Below the pieces are notes generated by a model. It did not search any database. It worked only from the letters and a program-made list of their open reading frames with translations, and had not been told where the DNA came from. This document shows positions 41,901 to 53,180 of a stretch of 64,000 nucleotides of DNA, one piece after another. The position numbers were made by a program, and so were the translations under genes. The stretch is from Penium margaritaceum. Taxonomy: Eukaryota > Streptophyta > Zygnematophyceae > Desmidiales > Peniaceae. Where the stretch lies: NCBI GenBank assembly GCA_023375785.1, contig SZWC01000098.1, positions 567,871 through 631,870 on the forward strand. The letters run 5' to 3'. Numbering within the stretch: the first letter of the stretch is position 1; each line of letters starts with the position of its first letter.

Positions 41901-44900
41901 GTACGTGGAAGTGCGTGTAAGTGCGTGTAAGTACATGTATGTATGTGTAAGTATGTGTAAGTGCATGTAAGTACGTGTAAGTGCATGTAAGCACATGTAA
42001 GTGCGTAAAAGTGCGTGTAAGTAGGTATAAGTTTGTGTAAGTGCGTGTAAGTGCATCCGTGTAAGTGCATCCGTGTAAGTGCGCGTAAGTGCGTGTTGGT
42101 GCATGTTAGTGTGCGTAATGGCGTGTAAGTGCATGTAAGTGTATGTAAAGTGCGTATAAGTGCGGTTTATGTGCGTGTAATTTTGTGAAAGTTCGTACAA
42201 GTGCGTGTAAGTATGTGAAAGTGCGTGTAAGTGCCTGTAAGCACGTGTTAGTGTGTGTTAGTGTGTGTAAGTGTGTGTAACTGCGTGTAAGTATGTGTAA
42301 GTGTGTGTAAGTACGTGTAAGTGCGTGTAAGTGTGTATAGGCACGTGTAAGTGTTATTAAGTGCGTGTAGGTACGTGTAAGTGCTTGCAAGTGTGTGTTA
42401 GTGTGTGTTAGTGCGTGTAAGTGGGTCTAACTGCATGTAAGTATATGTAAGTGCGTGTACGTGTGTGTAAGTGCGTGTCAGTATGTGTAAGTTTGTATGA
42501 GTACGTGTAAGTGCGTGTAAGTGCGTATAAGTGCGTGTAAGTACGTGCAAGTGCATGTAAGTGCGTGTAAGTGCGTGTAAGTGCTTGTAAGTGTGTGTAA
42601 GTGTGTGTTAGTGCATGTAAGTGCGTGTAAGTGTGTGTAAGTTTGTGTAAGTGCGTGTAAGTGCGAGTAAGTATGTGTAAATACTTGTAAGTGTGTGTAA
42701 GTGCGTGTAAGTGCATGTAAGTGTGTGTAAGTACGTGTAAGTTGGTGTAAGTGCGTGTAAGTGTGTGTAAGTACGTTTAAGTGTGTGTAAGTGCGTGTAA
42801 GTCTGTGTAAGTGTGTGTTAGTGCGTGTTAGTGCGTGTAAGCGCGTGTAAGTATGTGTAAGTGCATGTAAGTGCGTGTAAGTGCGTGTAAGTGCGTGTGA
42901 GTGTGTGTAAGTTTGTGTAAGTGTGTGTAAGTGTGTGTAAGTATGTGTAAGTGCATGTAAGTACGTGTAAGTACGTGTTAGTACGTGTTAGTGCGTGTTA
43001 GTGCGTGTAACTATGTGTAACTGCGTGTAAGTGTGTATAAGTATGTGTAAGTGTGTGTGAGTGTGTGGAGGTATGTGTAAGTGGGTGTAAGTGTGAATAA
43101 GTGCGTGCAAGTGCGTGTAAGTGCGTGTAAGTGCGTGTAAGTGCGTGTAAGTGCGCATAAGTACGTGTAAGTAAGTGAAAGTGCATGCAAGTGTGTGCAA
43201 GTGCATGAAAGTGTGTGTAAGTGCGTGTAAGTGCGTGTAAGTGTGCGTAAGTGCGTGTAAGTGTGTGTAAGTGTGTATAAGTACATGTAAGTTCGTGTAA
43301 GTAATTGGAAGTGCATGTAAGTGCTTATAAGTACCTGAAAGTGCGGTTTAAGTTCGTGTAAGTGCGTGTAATTGCGTGTAAGTGCGTGTAAGTTTGTGTA
43401 AGTGCGTGTAAGTATGTGTAAGTGCGTGTTAGTATGTTTAAGTGCGTGTAAGTGTGTGTAAGTGCGTGTAAGTGCATGTAAGTGCATGCAAGTGCGTGTA
43501 AGTTTGTGTAAGTGTATGGAAGTGCATGCAAATGCGTGTAAGTGTGTGTAAGTGTGTGTAAGTGCGTGTAAGTGCATGTAAGTGTGTGTAAGTGCATGTA
43601 AGTGCATGTAAGTGCGTGTAAGTGCTTGTAAGTGTGTGTAATTGCGTGTTAGTGCCTGTAAGTGCGTGTAACTGCGTGTAAGTACGTGTAATTTTGTGTA
43701 AGTTTGTGTAAGTGAGTGTAAGTGCGTGTCAATGCGTGTAAGTGCATGTAAGTGTGTGTAAGTGCATGTAAGTGTGTGTAAGTACGTGTAAGTTGGTGTA
43801 AGTGCGTGTACGTTTGTGTAAGTTCGCGTAAGTGCGTGTAAGTGCGTGTAAGTACGTGTAAGTGCATGTAAGTATGTGTAAGTGCGTGTAAGTGCATGTA
43901 AGTGCGTGTTCGTGTGTGTTAGTGTGTGTAAGCGCGTGTAAGTGCATGTAAGTACATATAAGTGTGTGTAAGTGCGTGTAAGTACGTATAAGTGTGTGTA
44001 TGTTTGTGTAAGTGCATGTAAGTACTTGTAAGTGAATTTAAGTGCGTGTAAGTACGTATTAGTGTGTACAAGTGCATGTAAGTGCGTGTAAGTGTGTGTA
44101 AGTACATGTATGTACGTGTAAGGACATGTAAGTGCAAGTAAGTGCGTGTAAGTACGTGTAAGTGCATGTAAGCACATGTACGTACGTGTAAGTTTGTGTA
44201 AATGCATGTAAGTGTGTGTAAGTGCGTGTAAGTGTGTTTACGTACGCGTAAGTGTGTGTAAGTGCATCCGTGTAAGTACGTGTAAGTGTGTGTTAGTGTG
44301 TGTAAGTGTGTGTAAGTGTGTGTAAGTGCGTGTAAGTGGGTATAAGTATGTGTAGGTGCATGTAAGTGCGTGTTAGTGCATGAAAGTAATTGCAAGTGCG
44401 TATAGGTGCGTGTAAGTGTGTTTACGTACGTGTAAGTGTGTGTAAGTGCGTGTAAGTTGATGGAAGTATGTGTAAGTATGTGTAAATACGTGTGAGTACG
44501 TGTAAGTGGATGTGAGTGCGTGTAAGTGCGTGTAAGTATGTATAAGTGCGTGTAAGTGCGTGTCAGGACGTGTAAGTGTGTGTAAGTGTGTGTTAGTTTG
44601 TGTAAGTGCGTGTAAGTGTGTGTAAGTGCGTGTCCATGCGTGTAAGTGTGTGTAATTGCGTGTAAGTGCCTGTAAGATTGTGTAAGTGCGTGTAAGTGCC
44701 CGTAAGTTCATGTAAGTGCGTGTAAGTACATGTAAGTATATGTAACTGTGTGTAAGTTTGTGTAAGTGCGTGTAAGTGCGTATAAGTATGTGTAAGTGCG
44801 TGTTAGTGCGTGTAAGTGTGTGTAAAGTACCTGGAAGTACGGTTTATGTGCATGCAATTTCTTGTAGGTTTGTGTAAGTGCGTATAAGTGTTTCGAAGTA

Positions 44901-46500
44901 CGTGTAAGAGCGTGTAAGTATATGTAAGTACGTGTAAGTACGTGAAAGTATGTGTAAACACGTATAAGTGTGTGTAAGTGCGTGTTAGTACGTGTAAGTG
45001 TGTGTAAGTGCGTGTAAGTGCGTGTAAGTGCGTGCAAGTGCGTGTAAGTTTGTGTAAGTACGTGTAAGTACGTGTACGTTCGTGTAAGTGCGTGTAAGTA
45101 AATGTAAGTTTGTGTGTGTACGTGTAAGTTCGTGTAAGTGCATGTAAGAGCATGTAAGTGCGTGTAAGTGCATGTAAGTGTCTGTAAGTGCGTGTAAGTT
45201 CGTGTAAGTGTATGTAAGTACGTGTACGTATGTCCGTGTAAGTGCGTATAAGTATGTGTTAGTGCGTGTAAGTGTGTGTTAGTGCATGTAAGTGCGTGTT
45301 AGTGCGCGTAAGTACGTGTAAGTGTGTATAAGTGTGTTTAAGTGTGTGTAAGTGTGTGTAAGTGCAAGTAAGTGCATGTAAGTGCGTGTAAGTGCATGTG
45401 AGTGCATGGTAGTGGGTATGAGTGCGTGTAAGTACGTGTAAGTATGTGTAAGTGTGTGTAAGTATGTGTCAGTGCATGCAAGTGCGTGTAAGTCCGTGTA
45501 AGTGCGTGTAAGTACGTGTAAGTGTGTGTAAGTACGTGTAAGTACGTGTACGTTTGTGTAAGTATGTGTAAGTGCATATAAGCACATGAAAGTGCGTGTA
45601 AGTGCGTGTAAGTGCGTATAAGTGCATGTAAGTTCTGGAAGTGCGTATCACTGCGTATAAGTGCGTCCGTGTAAGTGCGAGTAAGTGGGTGTTAGTGCGT
45701 GTAAGTATGTGTAAGTGTGTGTAAGTGCGTGTAAGTACGTGTAAGTACGTCTAAGTGCGTATTAGTGCGTGTAAGTACATGTAAGTGTGTGTAGGTGCAC
45801 GTAAGTGTGTGTAAGTGCATTTACGTGCGTGTAACTGTGTGTAAGTGTGTGTAAGTGCATTGAAGTATGTGTAAGTACGTGTAAGTTTGTGTCAGTGTGT
45901 ATAAGTGCGTATAAGTGCGTGCAAGTATGTGTAAGTGTGTTTAGGTGTGTGTCAGTGTGTGTAAGTGTGTGTAAGTGCGTGTAAGTTCATGTAAGTGCGT
46001 GTAAGTGCGTGTAAGTGGGTGTCAGTGCATGTAAGTGCATGTTAGTGCGTGTAAGGGCATGTAAGTGTGTGTAAGTGCGTGTAAGTGCGTGTAAGTGTGT
46101 GTAAGTGCGTGTAAGTATGTATGTGTAAGTGCATGTAAGTGTGTGTAAGTATGTGTAAGTGCGTGTAAGTGCGTGTAAGTGCGTGTAAGTGCATGTAAGT
46201 GCGTTGAAGTATGTGTAAGTGCGTGTAAGTACGTGTAAGTGCGTGCAAGTGTGTGTAAGTGCGTGTAAGTGCGGTTCATGTCTGTGTAATTTCGTGTAAG
46301 TTCGTGTAAGTGTATTCAAGTGCATGGAACTGCGTGTAAGTGCGTGAAAGTGTGTGTAAGTGCGTATAAGTGTGTGTAAGTGCGTGTAAATGCGTGTAAG
46401 TGCATGTAAGTGTGTGTTAGTACGTATAAGTGTGTGCAACTACATGTAAGTACGTGTAAGTGTGTGTAAGTACGTGTAAGTGCGTTTAGGTGCGTGTAAG
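33000..46500 (+). repeat. Higher-order repeat, 7.9-8.7-kb period
   Basis: Markers in about 33.0-38.6 kb recur in 41.7-46.5 kb. GTACGTCCGTG occurs at 33,081 and 41,737 (8,656 apart), the GTTTATGTGC marker near 33,494 and 42,164 (8,670), the clustered GTGTTAG units near 34,371 and 42,971 (8,600), the GTTTATGTGCA plus GCAATTTC marker near 36,966 and 44,840 (7,874), and the CGGTTCATGTC marker near 38,391 and 46,272 (7,881). The offset falls by about 0.78 kb between the middle and right markers, so the first copy gained or the second lost that much. The expanded patch at 36.2-36.8 kb explains part of this. Confidence 0.75.
36171..36820 (+). repeat. Recent local duplication inside the satellite
   Basis: A block beginning GAAGTATGTG and carrying the markers TGAGTGAGTG, TTAGGATGTG and GCATGTCCGTG occurs at 36,181 and again at 36,591, 410 bp apart. 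The copies are nearly identical for more than 200 bp; I see one mismatch in the first half (GGATG against GGAGG) and more only towards the end. A third, shorter copy starts at 36,461. Because most of the array is much more diverged, this patch looks like one of the youngest exchanges in the window. Confidence 0.85.
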
Positions 46501-47141
46501 TGCGTGTAAGTGCATGTAAGTGCGTGTAAGTACATATAAGTACATGAAAGTATGTGTAAGTGCGTGTTAGCGAATGTAAGTGTATGTAAGTGCATGTAAG
46601 TGCGTGTAAGTGCGTGTAAGTTTGTGTAAGTGCGTGTAAGTGCGTGTAAGTGCGTATAAGTACGTGTAAGTACATATAAGTGCATGTATGTGTGTGTAAG
46701 TACGTGTATGTGCATGTAAGTGCGTGTATGTATGTGTAAGTACGTGAAACTATGCGTAAGTGCGTGTAAGTGCATGTAAGTGCGTGTATATGCGCGTCAG
46801 TGCGTGTAAGTTCATGAAAGTATATGTAAGTGCGTGTAAGTACGTGTAAGTGTGTGTAAGTGCGTATAATTGCGTGTAAGTGCGTGTAACTGCGTGTAAG
46901 TGTGTGTAAGTGCATGTAAGTATGTGCAAGTGCGTGTAAGTATGTATAAGTGCGTGCAAGTGCGTGTAAGTGCGTGTAAGTTCATGTAATTGCGTGTAAG
47001 TATGTGTACCTGCGTGTAAGTGCGTGTAAGTGCATGTAAGTGCGTGTAAGTGTGTGTAAGTTTGCATAAGTGCGTGTGAGTGCATGTACGTTTGTATAAG
47101 TGCGTGTAAGTGCGTGTAAGTGCGTGTAAGTACGTGTAAGT

Positions 47142-47655
47142 CGTGTACGTGCGTGTAAGTGCCTGTAAGTGCGTGTAAGTACGTGTAAGTGTGTGTAAGT
47201 GCGTGTAAGTGCGTGTAAGTGCATGTAAGTGCGTGTAAGTGCATGGAACTGCGTGGAAGTGCGTGTACGTGTGTGGAAGTGCATGTAAGTGCATGTAAGT
47301 GCGTGTAAGTGCGTGTAAGTGCCTGTAAGTGCGTGTAAGTACGTGTAAGTCGTGTACGTGCGTGTAAGTGCCTGTAAGTGCGTGTAAGTACGTGTAAGTC
47401 GTGTACGTGCGTGTAAGTGCCTGTAAGTGCGTGTAAGTACGTGTAAGTCGTGTACGTGCGTGTAAGTGCCTGTAAGTGCGTGTAAGTACGTGTAAGTCGT
47501 GTACGTGCGTGTAAGTGCCTGTAAGTGCGTGTAAGTACGTGTAAGTGTGTGTAAGTGCGTGTAAGTGCGTGTAAGTGCATGTAAGTGCGTGTAAGTGCAT
47601 GGAACTGCGTGGAAGTGCGTGTACGTGTGTGGAAGTGCATGTAAGTGCATGTAAG
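47142..47655 (+). repeat. Near-perfect 49-bp repeats and 356-bp duplication
   Basis: The unit CGTGTACGTG preceded by a 9-bp step recurs at 47,351, 47,400, 47,449 and 47,498, exactly 49 bp apart, forming a tandem of four decamers plus one 9-mer with no mismatch that I can see. The flanks are also duplicated: the block starting GCCTGTAAGT at 47,161 recurs at 47,517, 356 bp away, identical for roughly 140 bp including the rare units ATGGAACTGC and GCGTGGAAGT. This is the clearest sign of very recent, probably replication-slippage or unequal-exchange, growth in the array. Confidence 0.9.
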
Positions 47656-48899
47656 TGTGTGTAAGTGCGTGTAAGTTTGTGTAAGTGTGTGTAAGTGCGT
47701 GTAAGTGCCTGTAAGTACGTGTAAGTTCGCGTACGTGCGTGTAAGTGCCTATACGTTTGTATAAGCGTGTGTAAGTATGTGTAACTGCGTGTAAGTGCGT
47801 GTAAGTCATGTAACTACGGGTAAGTGCGTGTATGTGCGTATAAGTGCGTGTAAGTGCGTGTAAGTGCATGTAAGTGTGTGAACGTATCTGTAAGTACGTA
47901 TAACTATGTATAAGTGCATGTAAGTGCGTGTAACTATGTGTAAGTGTGTGTAAGTACGTGTAAGTGTGTGTCAGTACGTGTAAGTGCGTGTAATTGCATG
48001 TAAGTGCATGTGACTGTGTGTAAGTGCGTGTAAGTGCGTGTTAGTTTGTGTAAGTGCGTATAACTGTGTGTAAGTGCGTGTAAGTGCATGTAAGTGCGTG
48101 TAAGTGCCTATAAGTACGTGTAAGTGCGTGCAAGTGCGTGTAAGTGCGTGCAAGTGAGTGTAAGTGTATGTAACTGTGTGTAAGTGTGTGTAAGTACGTG
48201 TAAGTATGTGTAAGTACGTGTAAGTGTGTGTAAGTGTGTGTAAGTGCGTGTAAGTGCGTGTCAGTGCGCGTAAGTATGTGTAAGTTCGTGTAAGTGTGTG
48301 TAAGTGTGTGTAAGTGCGAGTAAGTGCATATAAGTGTGTGTAAGTACGTGTAAGTACGTGTAAGTGTGTGTAAGTGCATGTAAGTGTGTGTGAGTGTGTG
48401 TAAACATGTGTGAGTACGTGTGAGTGCGTGTAAGTGTGTGTGAGTACGTGTTAGTACGTATAAGTACGTGGAATTGTGTGTAAGTGTGTGTAAGTACGTG
48501 TAAGTGCGTGTAAGTGCGTGTAAGTGCGTATAAGTGCGTATAAGTGCGTATAAGTGCATATTAGTGCGTGTAAGTATGTGTAAGTGTGTGTAAGTACGTG
48601 TAAGTGCATGTAAGTTAGTGTAAGTGGGTGTAAGTATGTCTAAGTGCATGTAAGTGCGTGTAAGTGTGTGTAAGTGCGTGTAAGTATGTGTAAGTCGAGT
48701 TAGTGTGTGTAAGTGTGTGTAAGTGTGTATACGTGCGTTTAAGTGTACGTAAGTGTGTGTAAGTACGTGTAAGTGCGTGTAAGTGCGTGTAAGTGCGTGT
48801 AAGTTTGTGTTAGTGCGTGTAAGTGAGTGTTAGTACAAGTAAGTGTGTGTAAGTGCATGTAAGTGTCTGCAAGTGCGTGTAAGTGTGTATAAGTTTGTG

Positions 48900-51800
48900 T
48901 AAGTGCTCATAACTATGTGTAAGTGCATGTAAGTGCGTGTAACTATATGTAAGTGCGTGTAAGTGTGTGTAAGTGTGTGTCAGTGCGTGTAAGTATGTGT
49001 AAGTGCGTGTAAGTGCATGTTACTGTGTGTAAGTGCGTGTAAGTACGTGTAAGTTTCTGTAAGTGCGTGTAGGTGTGTGTAAATACGTGTTAGTACGTGT
49101 AAGTGCATGTGAGTGTGTGTAAATGTGTGTTAGTGCGTGCAAGTGCGTGTAAGTGTTTGCAAGTACGTGTAAGTGCATGTAACTGCGTGTAAGTACGTCT
49201 AAACATGTGTAAGTGTGTATAAGTGTGTGTAAGTGCGTGTAAGTACGTGTCAGTGTGCGTAATTGCATGTAAGTTTGTGTAAGTGTTTGTAAGTACGTGT
49301 AAGTGCGTATAAGTGTGTGTAAGTACGTGTAAGTGCGTGGAAGTGCATGTAAGTGCGTGCAAGGGCGTGTGAGTGCATGCTAATACGTGTTAGTGTGTGT
49401 GAGTGTGTGTAAGTGTGTGTGAGTGTATGTAAGTACGCGTAAGTGCGTGGAAGTGTGTGTAAGTACGTGTAAGTGCGTGTAAGTGCGTGTAAGTTCATAA
49501 AAGTGCGTGTAAATGCATGCAAGTGTGTGTAAGTGCATGTAAGTGCATGTCAGTTAGTGTAAGTGGGTGTACATGCGTCTAAGTGCGTGTAAGTGTGTGT
49601 AAGTGCGTGTAAGTGCGTGTAAGTGCGTGTAAGTGTGTGTAAGTTCACGTAAGTGCGTGTAAGTACGTGTACGTTCGTGTCACTATGTGTACGTGTGTGT
49701 AGGTGTGTGTAAGTATGTGTAAGTTGTATAAGTGCATGTAAGTGCGTATAAGTGCGTGTAAGTGCGTGTTAGTGCGTGTAAGTGCGTGTAAGTACATGTG
49801 AGTGCGTGTGAGTGCGTGTAAATACCTGTTAGTGTGTGTGAGTACGTATATGTGTGTGTGAGTAGGTGTAAGTGCGTATAAGTGCATGGGACTGTGTGTA
49901 AGTATGTATAAGTACAAGTAAGTATGTATAAGTGTGTATAAGTATGTATAAGTAAGCATGTAAGTGTGTGTAAGGGCGCGTAAGTGCATGTAAGTACATA
50001 TAAGTATGTGTAAGTGCGTATAACTATGTGTAAGTGCATGTAAGTGCGTGTAACTATATGTAAGTGCGTGTAAGTGTATGTAAGTGCATGTCAGTACGTA
50101 TAAGTACGTGGAAGTGCGTGTAAGTGCATGTTACTGTGTGTAAGTGCGTGTAAGTACGTGTAAGTTTCTGTAAGTACGTGTAAGTGCATGTAAGTACCTG
50201 TAAGTGCGTGTAAGTGCGTGTAAGTACGTGTAAGTGCGTGTAAGTGTGTGCAAGTGCGTGTAAGTGCGTGTAAGTGCGTGTTAGTGCGTGTAACTGCGTG
50301 TAACTACGTGTAAGTATGTATAAGTATGTGTAAATGCGTGTAAGTGTGTGTAAGTGCATGTAAGTATGTGTCAGTGTGCGTAACTTGGTGTAAGTTCATG
50401 TAAGTGTGTGTAAGTGCGTGTAAGTGCGTGTAAGTGCGTGTAAGTGCGTGTAAGTACGTGTAAGTGCGTGTAAGTGTGTGTAAATACGTGTAAGTGCGTG
50501 TGAGTGCATGTAAATACGTGTTAGTGTGTGTGAGTGTAAGTACATGTGAGTGCGTGTAAGTACGCGTAAGTGCGTGGAAGTATGTGTAAGTGCGTGTAAG
50601 TGCGTGTAAGTGCGTATAAGTGCGTGTAAGTGCGTGTAAGTGTGTGTAAGTGTGTGTAAGTATGTGTAAGTGCTTATAAGTGCGTGTAAGTGTGTGTAAG
50701 TGTGTGTTAGTCCGTGTAAGTGCGTGTAAGTACGTGTTAGTGCGTCTAAGTGCGTGTAAGTACGTGTAAGTGCATGTAAGTGCGTGTAAGTGCGTGTAAG
50801 TGCGTGTAAGTGTGTATAACTATGTGTAAGTGCATGTAAGTGCGTGTAACTATGTGTAAGTGCGTGTAAGTGTGTGTAAGTGCGTGTCAATGCGTGTAAG
50901 TACGTGTAATTGTGTGTAAGTGCATGTTATTGTGTGTAAGTGCGTGTAAGTTTGTGTAAGTGTGTGTAACTGTGTGTAAGTGCGTGTAAGTGCGTGTAAG
51001 TGCGTGTAAGTGCGTGTAAGTGCATGTAAGTGCGTATAAGTGCGTGCAAGTGCGTGTAAGTGCGTGCAAGTGTGTGTACGTGCATGTAACTGCGTGTAAG
51101 TGTGTGTAAGTATGTGTAAGTATGTGTCAATACGTGTACGTTTGTGTAAGTGCGTGTAAGTGCGTGTCAGTGTGCGTAAGGACGTGTAAGTTCGTGTAAG
51201 TGTGTGTAAGTGTGTGTAAGTGCGTGTAAGTACGTGGAAGTGTGTGTAAGTGTGTGTAAGTGCGTTTAAGTGCGTGTAAGTGCGTATACGTACATATAAG
51301 TGCATATAAGTGCGTGTAAGTGTGTGTAAGTGTGTGTAAGTGTGTTCAAGTGCATGTAAGTTAGTGTAAGTGGGTACAAGTGTGTCTAAGTGTGTGTAAG
51401 TGCGTGTAAGTGCGTGTAAGTGCTTGTAAGTACGTGTAAGTCGTGCAAGTGTATGTAAGTGCGTATACGTGCGTGTAAGTGTGCGTTAGTGTGTGTAAGT
51501 GCGTGTAAGTGCATGTAAGTGCGTGTAAGTGCGTGTAAGTGTGTATTAGTGCGTGTAAGTGCGTGTAAATACGTGTAAGTGTGTGTAAGGGCATGTAAGT
51601 GTGTGTAAGGGCGTGTAAGTGCGTGTAAGTGCATATAAGTATGTATACGTGTGCATAACTATGTGTAAGTGCATGTAAGTTCTTGTAACTATATGTAAGT
51701 GTGTGTAAGTGTGTGTAAGTGTGTGTCAGTGCGTGTAAGTACGTGTAAGTGTGTGTAAGTGCATGTTACTGTGTGTAAGTGCGTGTAAGTATGTGTAAGT

Positions 51801-53180
51801 TTCTGTAAGTGCGTGTAAGTGTGTGTAAGTGCGTGTTAGTGCATGTAAGTTCGTGTAAGTGTGTTTAAGTGCGTGTAAGTGCGTACAGGTGCGTGTAAGT
51901 GCGTGCTAGTGTGTGTAAGTGCATGTAACTCCGTGTAAGTACGTGTAAGTATGTGTAAGTGCGTATAAGTGTGTGTAAGTGCGTGTAAGTACGTGTCAGT
52001 GTGCGTAGTTACGTATAAGTTTGTATAAGTGTGTGTAAGTGCGTATAAGTGCGTATAAGCTTGTGTAAGTGTGTGTAGGTACGTGTAAGTACGCATAAGT
52101 GTGTGTAAGTGCGTGTGAGTGCATGTAAATACGTGTTAGTGCGTGTGAGTGTGTGTAAGTGTGTGTGAGTGTGTTGAAGTGCGCGTAAGTGCATGGAACT
52201 GTGTGTAAGTTTTTGTAAGTGTGTGTAAGTTCATATAAGTACGTGTAAGTGCGTATAAGTGCGTGTAAGTGCGTGTAAGTGTGTGTAAGTACGTGTAAGT
52301 GCATGTAAGTTAGTGTAAGTGGGTGTAAGTGCGTCTAAGTGAGTGTAAGTGTGTGTAAGTACGTGTAAGTGTGTGTAAGTGCTAGTAAGTGTGTGTAAGT
52401 TCACGTAAGTGCGTGTAAGTACGTGTACGTTTGTGTCACTGCGTGTAAGTGTGTGTAAGTACGTGTAAGTATGAGTAAGTCGTGTAAGTGCGTGCAAGTG
52501 CCTGTAAGTGCGTGTAAGTACGTGTAAGTGCGTGTGAGTGCGTGTGAGTGCGTGTTAATACGTGTTAGTGTGTGTGAGTGTGTATAAGTGCGTGTGAGTA
52601 TGTGTAAGTGCATATAAGTGCATGGAAGTGTGTGTAACTGTGTAAGTATGTATAAGTGCGTATAAGTGCATATAAGTGCACATAAGTGCATATACGTGTG
52701 TGTAAGTGTGTGTAAGCATGTGTAAGTACATGTAAGTTAGTGTAAGTCGGTGTAAGTACGTCTCAGTGCGTGTAAGTGTGTGTAAGTGTGTGTAGGTGTG
52801 TGTAAGTGCGTGTAAGTGGTGTAAGTATGTGTAAGTGCGTGTAAGTACGTATAAGTGTGTGCAAGTGTACGTAAGTGTGTATAAGTGCGTGTAAGTGCGT
52901 GTAAGTGTGTGTAAGTGTGTGTTAGTGCGTGTACGTGCGTGTAAGTACGTGTAAGTGTGTGTAAGTGCATGTAAGTGTGTGTAAGGGCGTGTAAGTGCGT
53001 GTAAGTGCGTATAAGTATGTGTTAGTGCGTATAACTATGTGTAAGTGCATATAAGTAAGTGTAACTATATGTAAGTACATGTAAGTGTGTGTAAGTGCAT
53101 GTCAGTGTGTATAAGTACGTGTAAGTGCATGTAAGTGCATGTTACTATGTGTAAGTACGTTTAAGTACGTGTATGTTTCT
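48900..53180 (+). repeat. Higher-order repeat of 0.8-1.4 kb, five copies
   Basis: A paired marker, AACTATGTG followed about 30 bp later by an AACTATATG-like unit, occurs at 48,911, 50,022, 50,818, 51,658 and 53,033. A second marker, GTTACTGTGTG (GTTATTGTGTG in one copy) followed by an AGTTTCTGTAAG-type unit, occurs near 49,020, 50,130, 50,935, 51,766 and 53,140. Both give spacings of about 1,110, 800, 835 and 1,375 bp, so whole blocks were copied with differing lengths. This is the most fragmented higher-order domain and lies nearest the array edge. Confidence 0.75.
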
